Positions 26,134 to 34,270 of a stretch of DNA of 64,000 nucleotides are shown here, in pieces. The notes beneath the pieces are model-generated. The model was not told where the DNA came from. It made no database searches and saw nothing but the letters and a program-made list of their open reading frames with translations. Numbering within the stretch: the stretch's first letter is position 1; each line of letters begins with the position of its first letter. Both the position numbers and the translations under genes were made by a program. The DNA is taken from contig BMUX01000004.1 in NCBI GenBank assembly GCA_014650415.1, positions 558,001-622,000 of the forward strand, read 5' to 3'. Source of the DNA: Streptomyces spiroverticillatus (GTDB lineage: Bacteria > Actinomycetota > Actinomycetes > Streptomycetales > Streptomycetaceae).

Positions 26134-26784
26134 TCATCCCGCACTGACCGGCAGCACATCCGGCGACAGCGCGCCCGCATGGGCCGAAGCACTCGTCATC
26201 CGGCGACGGTGGTGACGACGGCACAGCACCTCGTAACCGACGTCCTCCGCAGGCTGGTTCACATCACCCACCACAACCTGCTCCCCCTCCACCACCATGA
26301 CGCCGCCCACCGTGCGCGCATTGTGCGTCGCCCGCGCCCCGCACCAGCACATCGCCTCGACCTGCAAGGTCTCCAGCCGGTCCGCCAGCTCGATCAACCG
26401 CTGCGACCCCGGGAACAGCCGCGTCCGGAAATCCGTCGTGATCCCGAACGCGAAGACGTCCAGATCCAAGTCGTCCACGATCCGCGCGAGCTGATCGATC
26501 TGCTCCGGCGCCAGGAACTGCGCCTCGTCCACGATCACGTAGTCGACCTTGCCGCCCCGCGACACCTCATCCACCACATACCCGTACAAATCCCTCCCGG
26601 GCCCCGCCTCCACGGCCTCCGTCACCAGCCCCAGCCGCGACGACAACTTGCCCTCACCGGCCCGGTCGTCCCGCGTGAAGATGACGCCCTGGAGCCCGCG
26701 CGCGGAACGGTTGTGGCCGATCTGGAGTGCCAGGGTGCTCTTCCCGCAATCCATGGTTCCAGAGAAGAACACCAGCTCGGACAT
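26134..26784 (-). CDS. tdk: Thymidine kinase (type II)
   Basis: 216 residues. Phosphorylates thymidine to dTMP with ATP in the salvage pathway. P-loop FFSGTMDCGKST at residues 6-17; the DEAQF catalytic/Walker B motif near residue 86; the lasso region with FGITTDFR; and zinc-site residues MCWCGA (about 146) and CRRHH near the C-terminus (about 190). The length and motif order match type II (human TK1-like) kinases. ATG at 26784 begins right before the P-loop, as in the family. It is followed on the minus strand, 63 bp upstream in transcription order, by the phosphodiesterase gene. Confidence 0.93.
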   Translation of the reverse strand: MSELVFFSGTMDCGKSTLALQIGHNRSARGLQGVIFTRDDRAGEGKLSSRLGLVTEAVEAGPGRDLYGYVVDEVSRGGKVDYVIVDEAQFLAPEQIDQLARIVDDLDLDVFAFGITTDFRTRLFPGSQRLIELADRLETLQVEAMCWCGARATHNARTVGGVMVVEGEQVVVGDVNQPAEDVGYEVLCRRHHRRRMTSASAHAGALSPDVLPVSAG

Positions 26785-26847
26785 GAGGAGTTGAGCCTTT
26801 CGGGCCGTGAGGGAAGTAAGAGAAGTGAGAGAAAAGGGGAGGGAAGG

Positions 26848-28038
26848 TTACGAGCGGACTTCGAGGAGCGGGACGTGCTGCTCCACCGGGGTCATCGAGC
26901 CGTGCATGCCGACCATCGAGGACTCGCCGGGCTCGTTGCGCGAGGCGGTGATCACCACGTCGTCGTGGGCGGCCGCGACGACGTCGCCGATCCGGCCGTG
27001 GACCCGCTCGTCGACGTACGGGCCGAACCAGCCCAGCTCGATCGCCTCGTCGCGGCTCGCCACCCAGAACTGCTCGCCGAGCACCTCGCGCCACACGGCG
27101 AGCACGTCGCCGGACGCGCCCGGGACCGCGTACACGTGCCGGGCCCGGCCCTCGCCGCCGAGCAGGGCGACGCCCGCGCTCAGCTCCCAGTCCTCGTCGA
27201 AGTCGATGCGGGACTGCTCGTCGAAGGGGATGTCGATCATGCCGTGGTCGGCGGTGACGTACAGGGCGCTGCGCGGCGGCAGTTGCTCCGCGAGGCGCTG
27301 GGCGAGGCGGTCGACGTGCATCAACTGCCCGCGCCAGGCGTCGGAGTCGACGCCGAAGCGGTGGCCCGCGCCGTCGACCTCGCTGTAGTACGTGTAGACC
27401 AGCGACCGGTCCCCCGCCGCCAGGTGCTGCGCGGCGAGGTCCATCCGGTCCTCGCCGGTCAGGCGGCCCTGGAAGGTGCCGCCGCTCAGCGCGATCTTGG
27501 TCAGGGGGGTGTGCTGGAAGTCGGGGGACGAGACCTGCGCGGTGTGCACGCCCGCCGCGTCCGCGAGCTGGAAGACCGTGGGGTACGGCTGCCAGACGTG
27601 CGGGTCGGTCCAGGGGCGCCAGCGCAGCTGGTTCATCAGGGCGTTCGTGTCCGGGTCGCGGACGGTGTAGCCCGCGAGACCGTGCACGCCGGGGGTCAGG
27701 CCCGTGCCGACCGAGGCGAGCGAGGTCGCGGTGGTGGCCGGGAAGCCCGCGGTGATCGGGCGGCCGGTGCCGCCGCGCGAGGAGGCGAGGAGCGAGTGCA
27801 GGTACGGAGCCTCGTCCGGGTGCGCCTTGATCTGTTCCCAGCCGAGACCGTCGATCAGGAAGACACAGTTCCGGTCGGCGGGCGTCAACTCACCGATGGA
27901 GGCGGTCGTTCCGGGTACGTCCATGCCAGCGGCCAGCGTCGGCAGCAGGTCCGCGAGGGAGCCGGAGCCGTACTCCGGGACCGGCGCGGTGTCGAGCGCG
28001 AGCGGGACGGGGTCCTGCCAGGCGGCGGGCAGCGCCAT
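26848..28038 (-). CDS. Type I phosphodiesterase / nucleotide pyrophosphatase family protein
   Basis: 396 residues of the alkaline phosphatase superfamily. The metal-binding Asp is in CVFLIDGLGWEQ (about residue 66). The Thr nucleophile lies in the PITAGFPATTATSLASVGTG block (about 98-112). Downstream metal ligands are in YYSEVDGAGHRFG (about 220) and YVTADHGMIDIP (about 260). No signal peptide is evident, so it is probably cytoplasmic. ATG at 28038 overlaps the stop of the DUF5998-like gene (TGATG), so the two are coupled. Substrate (nucleotide or phosphodiester) cannot be told from the sequence. Confidence 0.88.
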   Translation of the reverse strand: MALPAAWQDPVPLALDTAPVPEYGSGSLADLLPTLAAGMDVPGTTASIGELTPADRNCVFLIDGLGWEQIKAHPDEAPYLHSLLASSRGGTGRPITAGFPATTATSLASVGTGLTPGVHGLAGYTVRDPDTNALMNQLRWRPWTDPHVWQPYPTVFQLADAAGVHTAQVSSPDFQHTPLTKIALSGGTFQGRLTGEDRMDLAAQHLAAGDRSLVYTYYSEVDGAGHRFGVDSDAWRGQLMHVDRLAQRLAEQLPPRSALYVTADHGMIDIPFDEQSRIDFDEDWELSAGVALLGGEGRARHVYAVPGASGDVLAVWREVLGEQFWVASRDEAIELGWFGPYVDERVHGRIGDVVAAAHDDVVITASRNEPGESSMVGMHGSMTPVEQHVPLLEVRS

Positions 28039-28634
28039 CAGCGGGCGGAGGAGCCGGTCGCGGCCGTCGCCTCGGACAGTGCCTGCGCGAAGACGAGGGT
28101 CTGCTTGACCGTGTCCGGGCCGTCGCCGGCCTCGCTGACGCGCAGGCTCAGGTCGTCGGCGGTGGAGCTGCCGGTGTAGCCGTGGTCGGCGTCGCAGTTG
28201 GGGTCGCCGCAGGCGGCGGGCTCCAGGTCCAGGCGGGCGACCGCGCCCCAGCCGATGGTGAGGACGACCTCGCGGGGCAGGGTCCCCGGAACGTACTTCT
28301 CCGGATTGGCCACGACCCGGCTGACCACGACCGAGGAGATCCGGCCGATCTTCACGGACTCGGTGGAGGTGGTGGCGTACGGCGTCGGGGAGCTGGTGTC
28401 CGCGTTCTGCTCGTCGGTGTGGCTGACGATGAAGCGGGTGCCGGTGAGGACCAGGACGGTGACGTGACGACGGACCTCGTTCGAGTCGAACGTGGTCTCC
28501 TGGTGCACGAGGTACGACGAAACGGCCTCCGTGCCGACAGCGGCCTCCACCGCCTCGGCCACCAGAGCCGGGTAGTAGCCGCTGCGCTCGATCGCTGCCC
28601 GCAGCCCCTGGGTCGTCGTACCGGTCTTCGCCAT
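28038..28634 (-). CDS. Conserved actinobacterial protein, DUF5998 type
   Basis: 198 residues, soluble. Begins MAKTGTTTQGLRAAIERSGYYPALVAEAVEAAVG and contains a strand-rich centre (HVTVLVLTGTRFIVSHTDE) and a Cys pair PAACGDPNCDADHGY near residue 155 that could bind a metal. The family name is from memory; function is unknown. ATG at 28634 is preferred, with GGAAGG just upstream; an ATG at 28643 is possible. It is coupled to the phosphodiesterase gene by a TGATG overlap, which suggests they work together. Confidence 0.75.
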   Translation of the reverse strand: MAKTGTTTQGLRAAIERSGYYPALVAEAVEAAVGTEAVSSYLVHQETTFDSNEVRRHVTVLVLTGTRFIVSHTDEQNADTSSPTPYATTSTESVKIGRISSVVVSRVVANPEKYVPGTLPREVVLTIGWGAVARLDLEPAACGDPNCDADHGYTGSSTADDLSLRVSEAGDGPDTVKQTLVFAQALSEATAATGSSAR

Positions 28635-28698
28635 GCCTTCCATCCTACGGGGCCCGGGAGGGCGGATGTCCCTTGCGGCGGGGGTGGGACCTGGGGAC

Positions 28699-31600
28699 TC
28701 AGTAGCTCGGGAGGCGGCGCGGGCCGAGGTCGTCCCGTACCGCAGGAGGGGCCAGCCGTACGGTCGCGCCCAGCACGGACAGTCCGTCGGGGGCCACGAC
28801 CACGGGTTCCAGGGCGACGCCGACCACCTCGGGATGGTCGTCGACCAGCCGCGAGACGCGCAGCAGCAGCTCCTCCAGAGCTGCGGTGTCCACGGGTGCG
28901 GAGCCGCGCCAGCCGAAGAGGAGGGGGGCGGTCCGGATCGACCGGATCAGCTCCGCCGCATCCCGGTCGGTGGCCGGAACGAGCCGGTGCCCGGTGTCCC
29001 CGAGCAGCTCGGAGGCGGCCCCGGCCAGCCCGAAGGACAGCACCGCGCCGACCGCAGGGTCGATGGCGGCCCGCACCACGGTGTCCACCCCGCGCGGGGC
29101 CATGGCCTGCACGACCAGCAGCAGCTCCTCGGGCTTGCCGAGGGCGTCGGTCAGCTCGGCGTACGCCCGCCGCAGGTCGTCCTCGTCGGCCAGGTCGAGT
29201 CGTACGCCGCCGAGGTCGGGCCGGTGGCGCAGATGCGGGGCGGTGGTCTTCAGGGCCACCGGGTAGCCGAGCCGCTGCGCCGCCGCGACGGCCTCGTCCG
29301 GCCCGGGAGCGGGCAGGGCCCCCCGCACCTCGATCCCGTACCGCCCGAGCAGCTCCCGCGCGGCATCGGCCTTGAGCGGCAGCCCGCGCGGGTCGCCGTC
29401 GGCGGCGAGCAGGGCGTCGATCTGCGCGGCGGCCCCGCCCTCGTCGATGTCCTCGTACTCGGGCACCTTCCCCGGCTCGGCCGCGTCCCGCCGCCACTGG
29501 GCATACCGCACCGCCTCCGCCAGCGCCCGTACGGCCCGCTCGGCGGCGGGGTAGGCGGGGATGCGACGGGGGGCGGGGGCTCCGGTCGGGCCTCCGCCGG
29601 ACGTCGCACTTCCGGGGGGCGGCGCACCGGGGGCGGACGGCGGGACCTGAGGGGCGGAGGCGGTGGCTGCTGGCCGGTCCAGGCCCGACGGGGCGGTCGG
29701 GGCTGCCTGCGCCGCGGGTCCGGTTGCGGTGGTCGGGGTGGCCTTGACCTGCGGCTTTCCGGCGCCCGCTGCCGCCGGGTCCCTGCCCGGGGCCGTGCTG
29801 GTCGCCGCCGCGAGGGCCTGTGCCAGTTCGCCCATTTCCACGTGGACCACCGCGACCGGCTTCGCGGGGGCCGTGGCCGCCGCCTCGCGCAGGGCCGTGG
29901 CGAGGACCTCGCCGTCGCCGGACTCCGTGGTTCCGGACTCGCCCATCCACGGGATGGCCGTGACGATCACCGCGTCGCAGGCCGGGTCGGCGAGCGCGGC
30001 GGCCAGGGCCTCGCGGAAGTCGGCCGGGGTGGCGGCCGTGGTCAGGTCGCGCGGCGGGAGCGGACGCAGCCCTTCCGTCAGGCAGGCGTCGTACGTGAGG
30101 AGGCCGAGGGACTCGGAGTTGCCGAGGATGGCGGTGCGCGGGCCGCGCGGCAGGGGCTGGCCGGTCAGCATGAGCCCCGCGTCGACGAGTTCGGTGACGG
30201 TGTCCACGCGTACGACTCCCGCCTGGCGGAAGAGCGCGGAGACCGTGGCGTCCGGAATGCGCGCCACCGGTACTGCATGGCCGGGCGGCGTACTGCCGCT
30301 GTGGCGCGCCCCCTTGACCACCACGACCGGCTTCGAGGCGGCCGTACGGCGGGCCAGGCGGGTGAACTTGCGCGGGTTGCCGATGGATTCGAGGTAGAGG
30401 AGGACGGCGTCGGTGTCCGGGTCCTCGTGGCAGTACTGGAGGAAGTCGTTGCCGGAGACGTCGGCCCGGTTTCCGGCGGAGATGAAGGCGGAGACGCCCG
30501 CACCGCGCCGGTGCAGCCCCGAAAGGAGCGCGATGCCGATCGCCCCGGACTGGGCGAACAGACCGATCCGCCCGCGGTCCGGCGGGCGGGGCGCGAGCGA
30601 GGCGTTGAGGTGCACGGCCTCGGAGGTGTTGATGATGCCGAAGGCGTTGGGCCCGATGATCCGCATCCCGTACGAACGCGCCCTGCGCACCAACTCCCGC
30701 TGCCGCTCCCGCCCTTCGGCCCCGCTCTCGGCGTACCCGGCGGCCAGCACGACCAGCCCCTGCACCCCGCTCTCGCCGCAGTCGGCGACGACGTCCAGGA
30801 CCTTGTCGGCGGGGACGACGACCACCGCGAGGTCCACCGGGACGCCGATCTCCGCGACGGAGCGGTGTGCCGGGACGCCTTCGAGTTCCGTGGTCTCCGG
30901 CGGGAGGGCCGCATTCACCGCGTACGTACGACCCGTGAAGCCCGCCGCGAGGAGGTTGCGCAGCACCGTGCGCCCCACGGACTGCGGGGAGCGGCCCGCG
31001 CCGACGACCACGACGGAGCCGGGCGCGAGGAGCCGCTGCACGGAGCGGGCCTCGGCGCGGTGCTCGCGGGCGCGCTGCACGGCGAGGGACCGGTCGGTGG
31101 GCTCCAGGTCGAATTCGAGGTGGACGACGCCGTCCTCGAAGGAACGCTTCTGCTGGTAGCCGGCGTCCGTGAAGACCTTGATCATCTTGGAGTTGGCGGG
31201 GAGGACCTCGGCGACGAAGCGCCGGATGCCGCGCTCGCGGGCGACCGCCCCGATGTGCTCCAGGACGGCGGAGGCCACACCCCGGCCCTGGTGCGCGTCC
31301 TGGACCAGGAAGGCGACCTCGGCCTGGTCGGCGTCGGGGCCCGAGGCGGGCAGGCCGTCGGCGTTGATGCGGTCGTAGCGGACCGTGGCGATGAACTCTC
31401 CGCCGACGGTGACGGCCAGACCCACCCGGTCGACGTAGTCGTGATGGGTGAATCGGTGGACGTCCTTGGCGGACAGCCGGGGGTAGGGCGCGAAGAAGCG
31501 GTAGTACTTCGACTCGTCCGAGACCTGCTCGTAGAAACTGACCAGCCGGTCGGCGTCCTCGGTGGTGATGGGCCTGATCCGCGCCGTGCCGCCGTCGCGG

Positions 31601-31707
31601 AGCACGACGTCGGCCTCCCAGTGGTCGGGGTACGCGTGCTCCGGCGCACCGGTCACCTGATCCGCGCCGCCGTTCACCTGATCCGCATCGTCCGCAGCCT
31701 TGGCCAT
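28699..31707 (-). CDS. GNAT plus ADP-forming acyl-CoA synthetase-like protein acetyltransferase (Pat/PatA type)
   Basis: 1,002 residues. An N-terminal GNAT domain (about 35-200, with the acetyl-CoA loop QDAHQGRGVASAVL) is followed by a CoA-binding domain (about 235-335, VVVGAGRSPQSVGRTVLRNL), succinyl-CoA ligase-like domains (about 340-500, GPNAFGIIN, FAQSGAIGIALL) and a C-terminal ATP-grasp domain (about 790-985). An Ala/Pro/Thr-rich linker of roughly 90 residues (about 650-740) separates the last two. GNAT-first order is that of Streptomyces PatA-type lysine acetyltransferases, which acetylate acyl-CoA synthetases. The synthetase-like part is usually a regulatory sensor. Monocistronic, divergent from ptsH. 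Confidence 0.85.
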   Translation of the reverse strand: MAKAADDADQVNGGADQVTGAPEHAYPDHWEADVVLRDGGTARIRPITTEDADRLVSFYEQVSDESKYYRFFAPYPRLSAKDVHRFTHHDYVDRVGLAVTVGGEFIATVRYDRINADGLPASGPDADQAEVAFLVQDAHQGRGVASAVLEHIGAVARERGIRRFVAEVLPANSKMIKVFTDAGYQQKRSFEDGVVHLEFDLEPTDRSLAVQRAREHRAEARSVQRLLAPGSVVVVGAGRSPQSVGRTVLRNLLAAGFTGRTYAVNAALPPETTELEGVPAHRSVAEIGVPVDLAVVVVPADKVLDVVADCGESGVQGLVVLAAGYAESGAEGRERQRELVRRARSYGMRIIGPNAFGIINTSEAVHLNASLAPRPPDRGRIGLFAQSGAIGIALLSGLHRRGAGVSAFISAGNRADVSGNDFLQYCHEDPDTDAVLLYLESIGNPRKFTRLARRTAASKPVVVVKGARHSGSTPPGHAVPVARIPDATVSALFRQAGVVRVDTVTELVDAGLMLTGQPLPRGPRTAILGNSESLGLLTYDACLTEGLRPLPPRDLTTAATPADFREALAAALADPACDAVIVTAIPWMGESGTTESGDGEVLATALREAAATAPAKPVAVVHVEMGELAQALAAATSTAPGRDPAAAGAGKPQVKATPTTATGPAAQAAPTAPSGLDRPAATASAPQVPPSAPGAPPPGSATSGGGPTGAPAPRRIPAYPAAERAVRALAEAVRYAQWRRDAAEPGKVPEYEDIDEGGAAAQIDALLAADGDPRGLPLKADAARELLGRYGIEVRGALPAPGPDEAVAAAQRLGYPVALKTTAPHLRHRPDLGGVRLDLADEDDLRRAYAELTDALGKPEELLLVVQAMAPRGVDTVVRAAIDPAVGAVLSFGLAGAASELLGDTGHRLVPATDRDAAELIRSIRTAPLLFGWRGSAPVDTAALEELLLRVSRLVDDHPEVVGVALEPVVVAPDGLSVLGATVRLAPPAVRDDLGPRRLPSY

Positions 31708-31816
31708 GGGTGCAGCCTACGACTCGCGGGCACTCGGAGAGCGGGGCAGTCTGGTCCTGTTCGGCCCGTCCCGTTCGGGACTTTCGCCGGGCAGAGCAGC
31801 CCGCACCACGTGAGAG

Positions 31817-31832
31817 ACTGGTCTAGACAACC
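31817..31832 (+). promoter_or_regulatory. DasR-like (dre) operator ahead of ptsH
   Basis: ACTGGTCTAGACAACC agrees at 14 of 16 positions with the dre consensus ACTGGTCTAGACCACT as I recall it. It lies 24 bp before the ptsH start. DasR is the GlcNAc-responsive GntR repressor of the PTS in Streptomyces. Confidence 0.75.
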
Positions 31833-31856
31833 AATAAGCACATGAAGGGCAACACC

Positions 31857-32138
31857 ATGGTTGAGCGCCGCGTCACCGTCGGCTGGGCCGAGGGCCTGCA
31901 CGCCCGCCCCGCCTCCATCTTCGTCCGCGCCGTCACGGCCACCGGCGTCCCCGTCACCATCGCCAAGGCGGGCGGCAACCCGGTCAACGCCGCGTCGATG
32001 CTGGCGCTGCTGGGCCTGGGCGCGCAGGGCGGCGAGGAGATCGTGCTGGCGTCCGAGGCCGAGGGCGCGGACGCCGCCCTGGACCGTCTCGCGAAGCTGG
32101 TCGCCGAGGGCCTGGACGAGCTCCCCGAGACCGTCTGA
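31857..32138 (+). CDS. ptsH: Phosphocarrier protein HPr
   Basis: 93 residues. Carries the phosphoryl group from enzyme I to sugar-specific EIIA components of the phosphotransferase system. The active-site His lies in GLHARPAS (about residue 15). The region around residue 45 reads GNPVNAASMLALLGLGA, corresponding to the regulatory Ser segment (S-x-hydrophobic). ATG at 31857 was chosen over an in-frame ATG at 31842 because AAGGG lies 7 bp before it and the protein then has normal HPr length. A DasR-like operator lies just upstream and a strong hairpin terminator just downstream. Confidence 0.93.
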   Translation: MVERRVTVGWAEGLHARPASIFVRAVTATGVPVTIAKAGGNPVNAASMLALLGLGAQGGEEIVLASEAEGADAALDRLAKLVAEGLDELPETV

Positions 32139-32187
32139 ACCCCTGCGGCCCCGTGAGGTCGCGCCCGTACGGGCGAATTCTTGTGAA

Positions 32188-32230
32188 GCAGAAGCCGCGG
32201 CATCCCGAATTCGGGGGCCGCGGCTTCTGC
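32188..32230. terminator. Hairpin terminator between ptsH and the GntR gene
   Basis: A perfect 13-bp stem (GCAGAAGCCGCGG / CCGCGGCTTCTGC) whose loop contains a further CCCGAATTCGGG palindrome, followed by CTTTT on the plus strand. Placed between convergent genes, it can serve both. Confidence 0.85.
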
Positions 32231-32289
32231 CTTTTCCGAAGAATTCCGGGTCACGCGAATAAGCCCGACCCCTTTATAGGGCCCGCATG

Positions 32290-32949
32290 TTAATTCCGCC
32301 CGCCCGTCACGTTGACGGCATGTTGCGGAATCCTCATGCGGTACGCCGCCACCGCCCGCTCCGCGTGCCGCGCGGTCAGCGCCCTCGCCCGTTCGGCGTC
32401 GCGCCGGGCCACCGCGTCCACGATCGCCCCTCGTTCGGCCCAGAGCTCGACGGGCCGCTCCGGGCGCTCCACGACGTACATCCAGGCGATCTTGTGCTTG
32501 AGCTGGGTGAGCAGCGCGATCAGCCCGGGGCTGCCGGACGCCTGGGCGAGCGTCTCCTGGAACCAGCCGCCGAGCGCCGCCAGATCCGCGGTCTCGGGCC
32601 GCCGCACCCGCTCCTGCCCCAGCCTGACCAGGCCCCGGAGCACCTTGAGGTGCGCGTCGGTGCGCCGCACGGCCGCCCGGGCCGCGCCCAGCGGCTCCAG
32701 CAGCGTCCGCATCTCCAGCAGGTCGGCGGCCTCCTGCGGGCCCGGCTCGGCGACGCAGGCGCCCGCGTGCCGCCGGGTGGTGACGAAGCCCTCGGCCTGG
32801 AGCGTGCGCAGCGCCTCGCGCACGGGGACGCGCGAGACGCCGTACCGGCGGGCCAGCACCTCCTCGGTGAGCCGGCTGCCGCGTGGCAGGACACCGGAGA
32901 CGATGTCGTCGCGGATCGCCGTACACACCGAATGCGCGGGAATACGCAT
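32290..32949 (-). CDS. GntR family transcriptional regulator (FadR subfamily, FCD domain)
   Basis: 219 residues. Winged helix at about residues 5-70 (MRIPAHSVCTAIRDDIVSG..., LTEEVLARRYGVSRVPVREALRTLQAEG, VTTRRHAGACV). A helical FCD ligand domain follows (DLLEMRTLLEPLGA..., with His residues near ALTARHAERAV that can bind a metal). ATG at 32949 with GGAGAT upstream is preferred to a TTG at 32988. Ligand and targets are unknown. It is convergent with ptsH and lies downstream of its terminator. Confidence 0.88.
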   Translation of the reverse strand: MRIPAHSVCTAIRDDIVSGVLPRGSRLTEEVLARRYGVSRVPVREALRTLQAEGFVTTRRHAGACVAEPGPQEAADLLEMRTLLEPLGAARAAVRRTDAHLKVLRGLVRLGQERVRRPETADLAALGGWFQETLAQASGSPGLIALLTQLKHKIAWMYVVERPERPVELWAERGAIVDAVARRDAERARALTARHAERAVAAYRMRIPQHAVNVTGGRN

Positions 32950-33053
32950 GCCCGGATCTCCGTCCGCCCGCCGAATTGTTTCCGTCAACTGTATTGCAGC
33001 GGCGGTGAATTACGGAAGGAAATCCCGAAGGGCCGGTGTCCGGGAACGAAAAA

Positions 33054-33080
33054 TGCCCCGACTCGCGGGGAGTCGGGGCA
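33054..33080 (-). terminator. Terminator downstream of the M23 peptidase gene
   Basis: A 10-bp stem (TGCCCCGACT / AGTCGGGGCA) with a 7-nt loop lies 20 bp beyond the peptidase stop codon. Confidence 0.8.
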
Positions 33081-33100
33081 CTTCCGTGCGGCGGTCGCGG

Positions 33101-33892
33101 TCAGACGCTGACGCCGTGCTCGCGCAGGTACGCGACCGGGTCGATGTCCGAGCCGTACTCGGGCGAGGTGCGGGCCTCGAAGTGCAGGTGCGGGCCGGTG
33201 GAGTTGCCGGTCGAGCCGGACAGGCCGATCTGGTCGCCGGAGCCGACCGACTGGCCGACCGAGACGTTGATCGAGGAGAGGTGGCCGTACTGGGTGTACG
33301 AGCCGTCGTTCATCCTGATCACGATGTTGTTGCCGTACGCACCGCCCCAGCCGGCCTCGACGACCGTGCCGGAGCCGACGGCGACGACGGAGGAGCCGGA
33401 GGAGGCGTGGAAGTCGACGCCGGAGTGGCTGCCGGAGGACCACAGGGAGCCGCCGGACTTGTAGCTGGTGGAGACGTACGAACCCGCCACCGGCAGACGG
33501 AAGGTGTTGAGGCGCTTGCGCTCGGCCTCGCGGGCGGCGCGCTCGCGCTCCTCGCGCTCCTTCTTGGCCTTCGCCTCGGCCTTGCGCTTGATCTCGGCCT
33601 TGCGCTCGGCCTCCGCCTTGCGGGCGGCCTCGGCCTCGTCCAGCGCCTTCTGCTGCGCGTGGGCCTGCTCCTCGATCCGCTGGGCCACGGTCTCGGCGGA
33701 GTGGTCCAGGGCGACGGCACGGATGGTGCCGGTGTCCTCCGCGGCCAGGTCCTGCTCGGCGGCGATGGCCTGCGGGGCCAGCGTTCCGATGACACCGGTC
33801 GTGGTGAGGGCGGCGACTCCGGCGATGTTGGCGCTCTTGCGCGACAGCACGGAGGGACGCCGGTGCTTCCCGGCGGCACGGGTGAACGCCAT
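33101..33892 (-). CDS. Secreted M23 family metallopeptidase (peptidoglycan hydrolase)
   Basis: 263 residues. N-terminal signal region (basic KHRRPSVLSRKS, hydrophobic NIAGVAALTTTGVIGTLA, likely cleavage after AIAA near residue 44). A Lys/Glu/Ala/Arg coiled coil follows (about 70-130). The catalytic LytM domain (about 145-255) has zinc ligands in SHSGVDFHA (His and Asp) and in GPHLHFE. All expected M23 ligands are present, so it should be an active glycyl or diamino-acid endopeptidase acting on the cell wall. The 5' leader carries a c-di-AMP riboswitch, linking it to cell-wall/osmotic control. Confidence 0.92.
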   Translation of the reverse strand: MAFTRAAGKHRRPSVLSRKSANIAGVAALTTTGVIGTLAPQAIAAEQDLAAEDTGTIRAVALDHSAETVAQRIEEQAHAQQKALDEAEAARKAEAERKAEIKRKAEAKAKKEREERERAAREAERKRLNTFRLPVAGSYVSTSYKSGGSLWSSGSHSGVDFHASSGSSVVAVGSGTVVEAGWGGAYGNNIVIRMNDGSYTQYGHLSSINVSVGQSVGSGDQIGLSGSTGNSTGPHLHFEARTSPEYGSDIDPVAYLREHGVSV

Positions 33893-33910
33893 GGAGTGGC
33901 TGTGTCCTTT

Positions 33911-34075
33911 CCTTCCTTCTCGCCTACCGGGTTAGCTGACGGGTTCGGAGCAGGAAGGTCTCCTACGGGCCCCACCGCCTCGACGGCGATGGCGTCCGAT
34001 TCACCCCAGGGACTTCATGTGGGTCCCCGGCTCCCCAGGCTCGCGCCTGACGGGGACTCGGCGATGACTGCCCGG
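33911..34075 (-). promoter_or_regulatory. ydaO/yuaA-type c-di-AMP riboswitch
   Basis: The minus strand of this leader has the ydaO-class landmarks in order: CGCCGAGTCCCCGTCAGGCG, GGGGAGCCGGGGACCCA, GGGGTGAATCGG, TAGGAGACCTTCCTGCTCCG, AACCCGTCAGCTAACCCGG and a terminal GTAGGCGAGAAGGAAGG. In Streptomyces this class precedes resuscitation and M23 peptidase genes and is an OFF switch for c-di-AMP. Boundaries are approximate. Confidence 0.9.
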
Positions 34076-34215
34076 TGCCGCGGTTGCGGCGCACTCTGAC
34101 GGACAGCCGGGTCGACGCTAAGCGGCCGTACTTTCAATCTCCAAACAGATGACCGCTTTTGTGAAGAGGCCCACACGGCAGACAGGCAACCTCCCCAATA
34201 AATCGGACATACGGG

Positions 34216-34249
34216 AGGACCCCGACGACTCGGGAGTCATCGGGGTCCT
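34216..34249. terminator. Terminator downstream of the M16 peptidase operon
   Basis: A 15-bp stem (AGGACCCCGACGACT / AGTCATCGGGGTCCT, one G-U pair) lies just after the M16 gene stop at 34271 in transcription direction. The gap 34076-34215 beyond it, holding the promoter of the riboswitch transcript, has no gene. Confidence 0.85.
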
Positions 34250-34270
34250 TCTTGTCATGCTTTGTACGGG

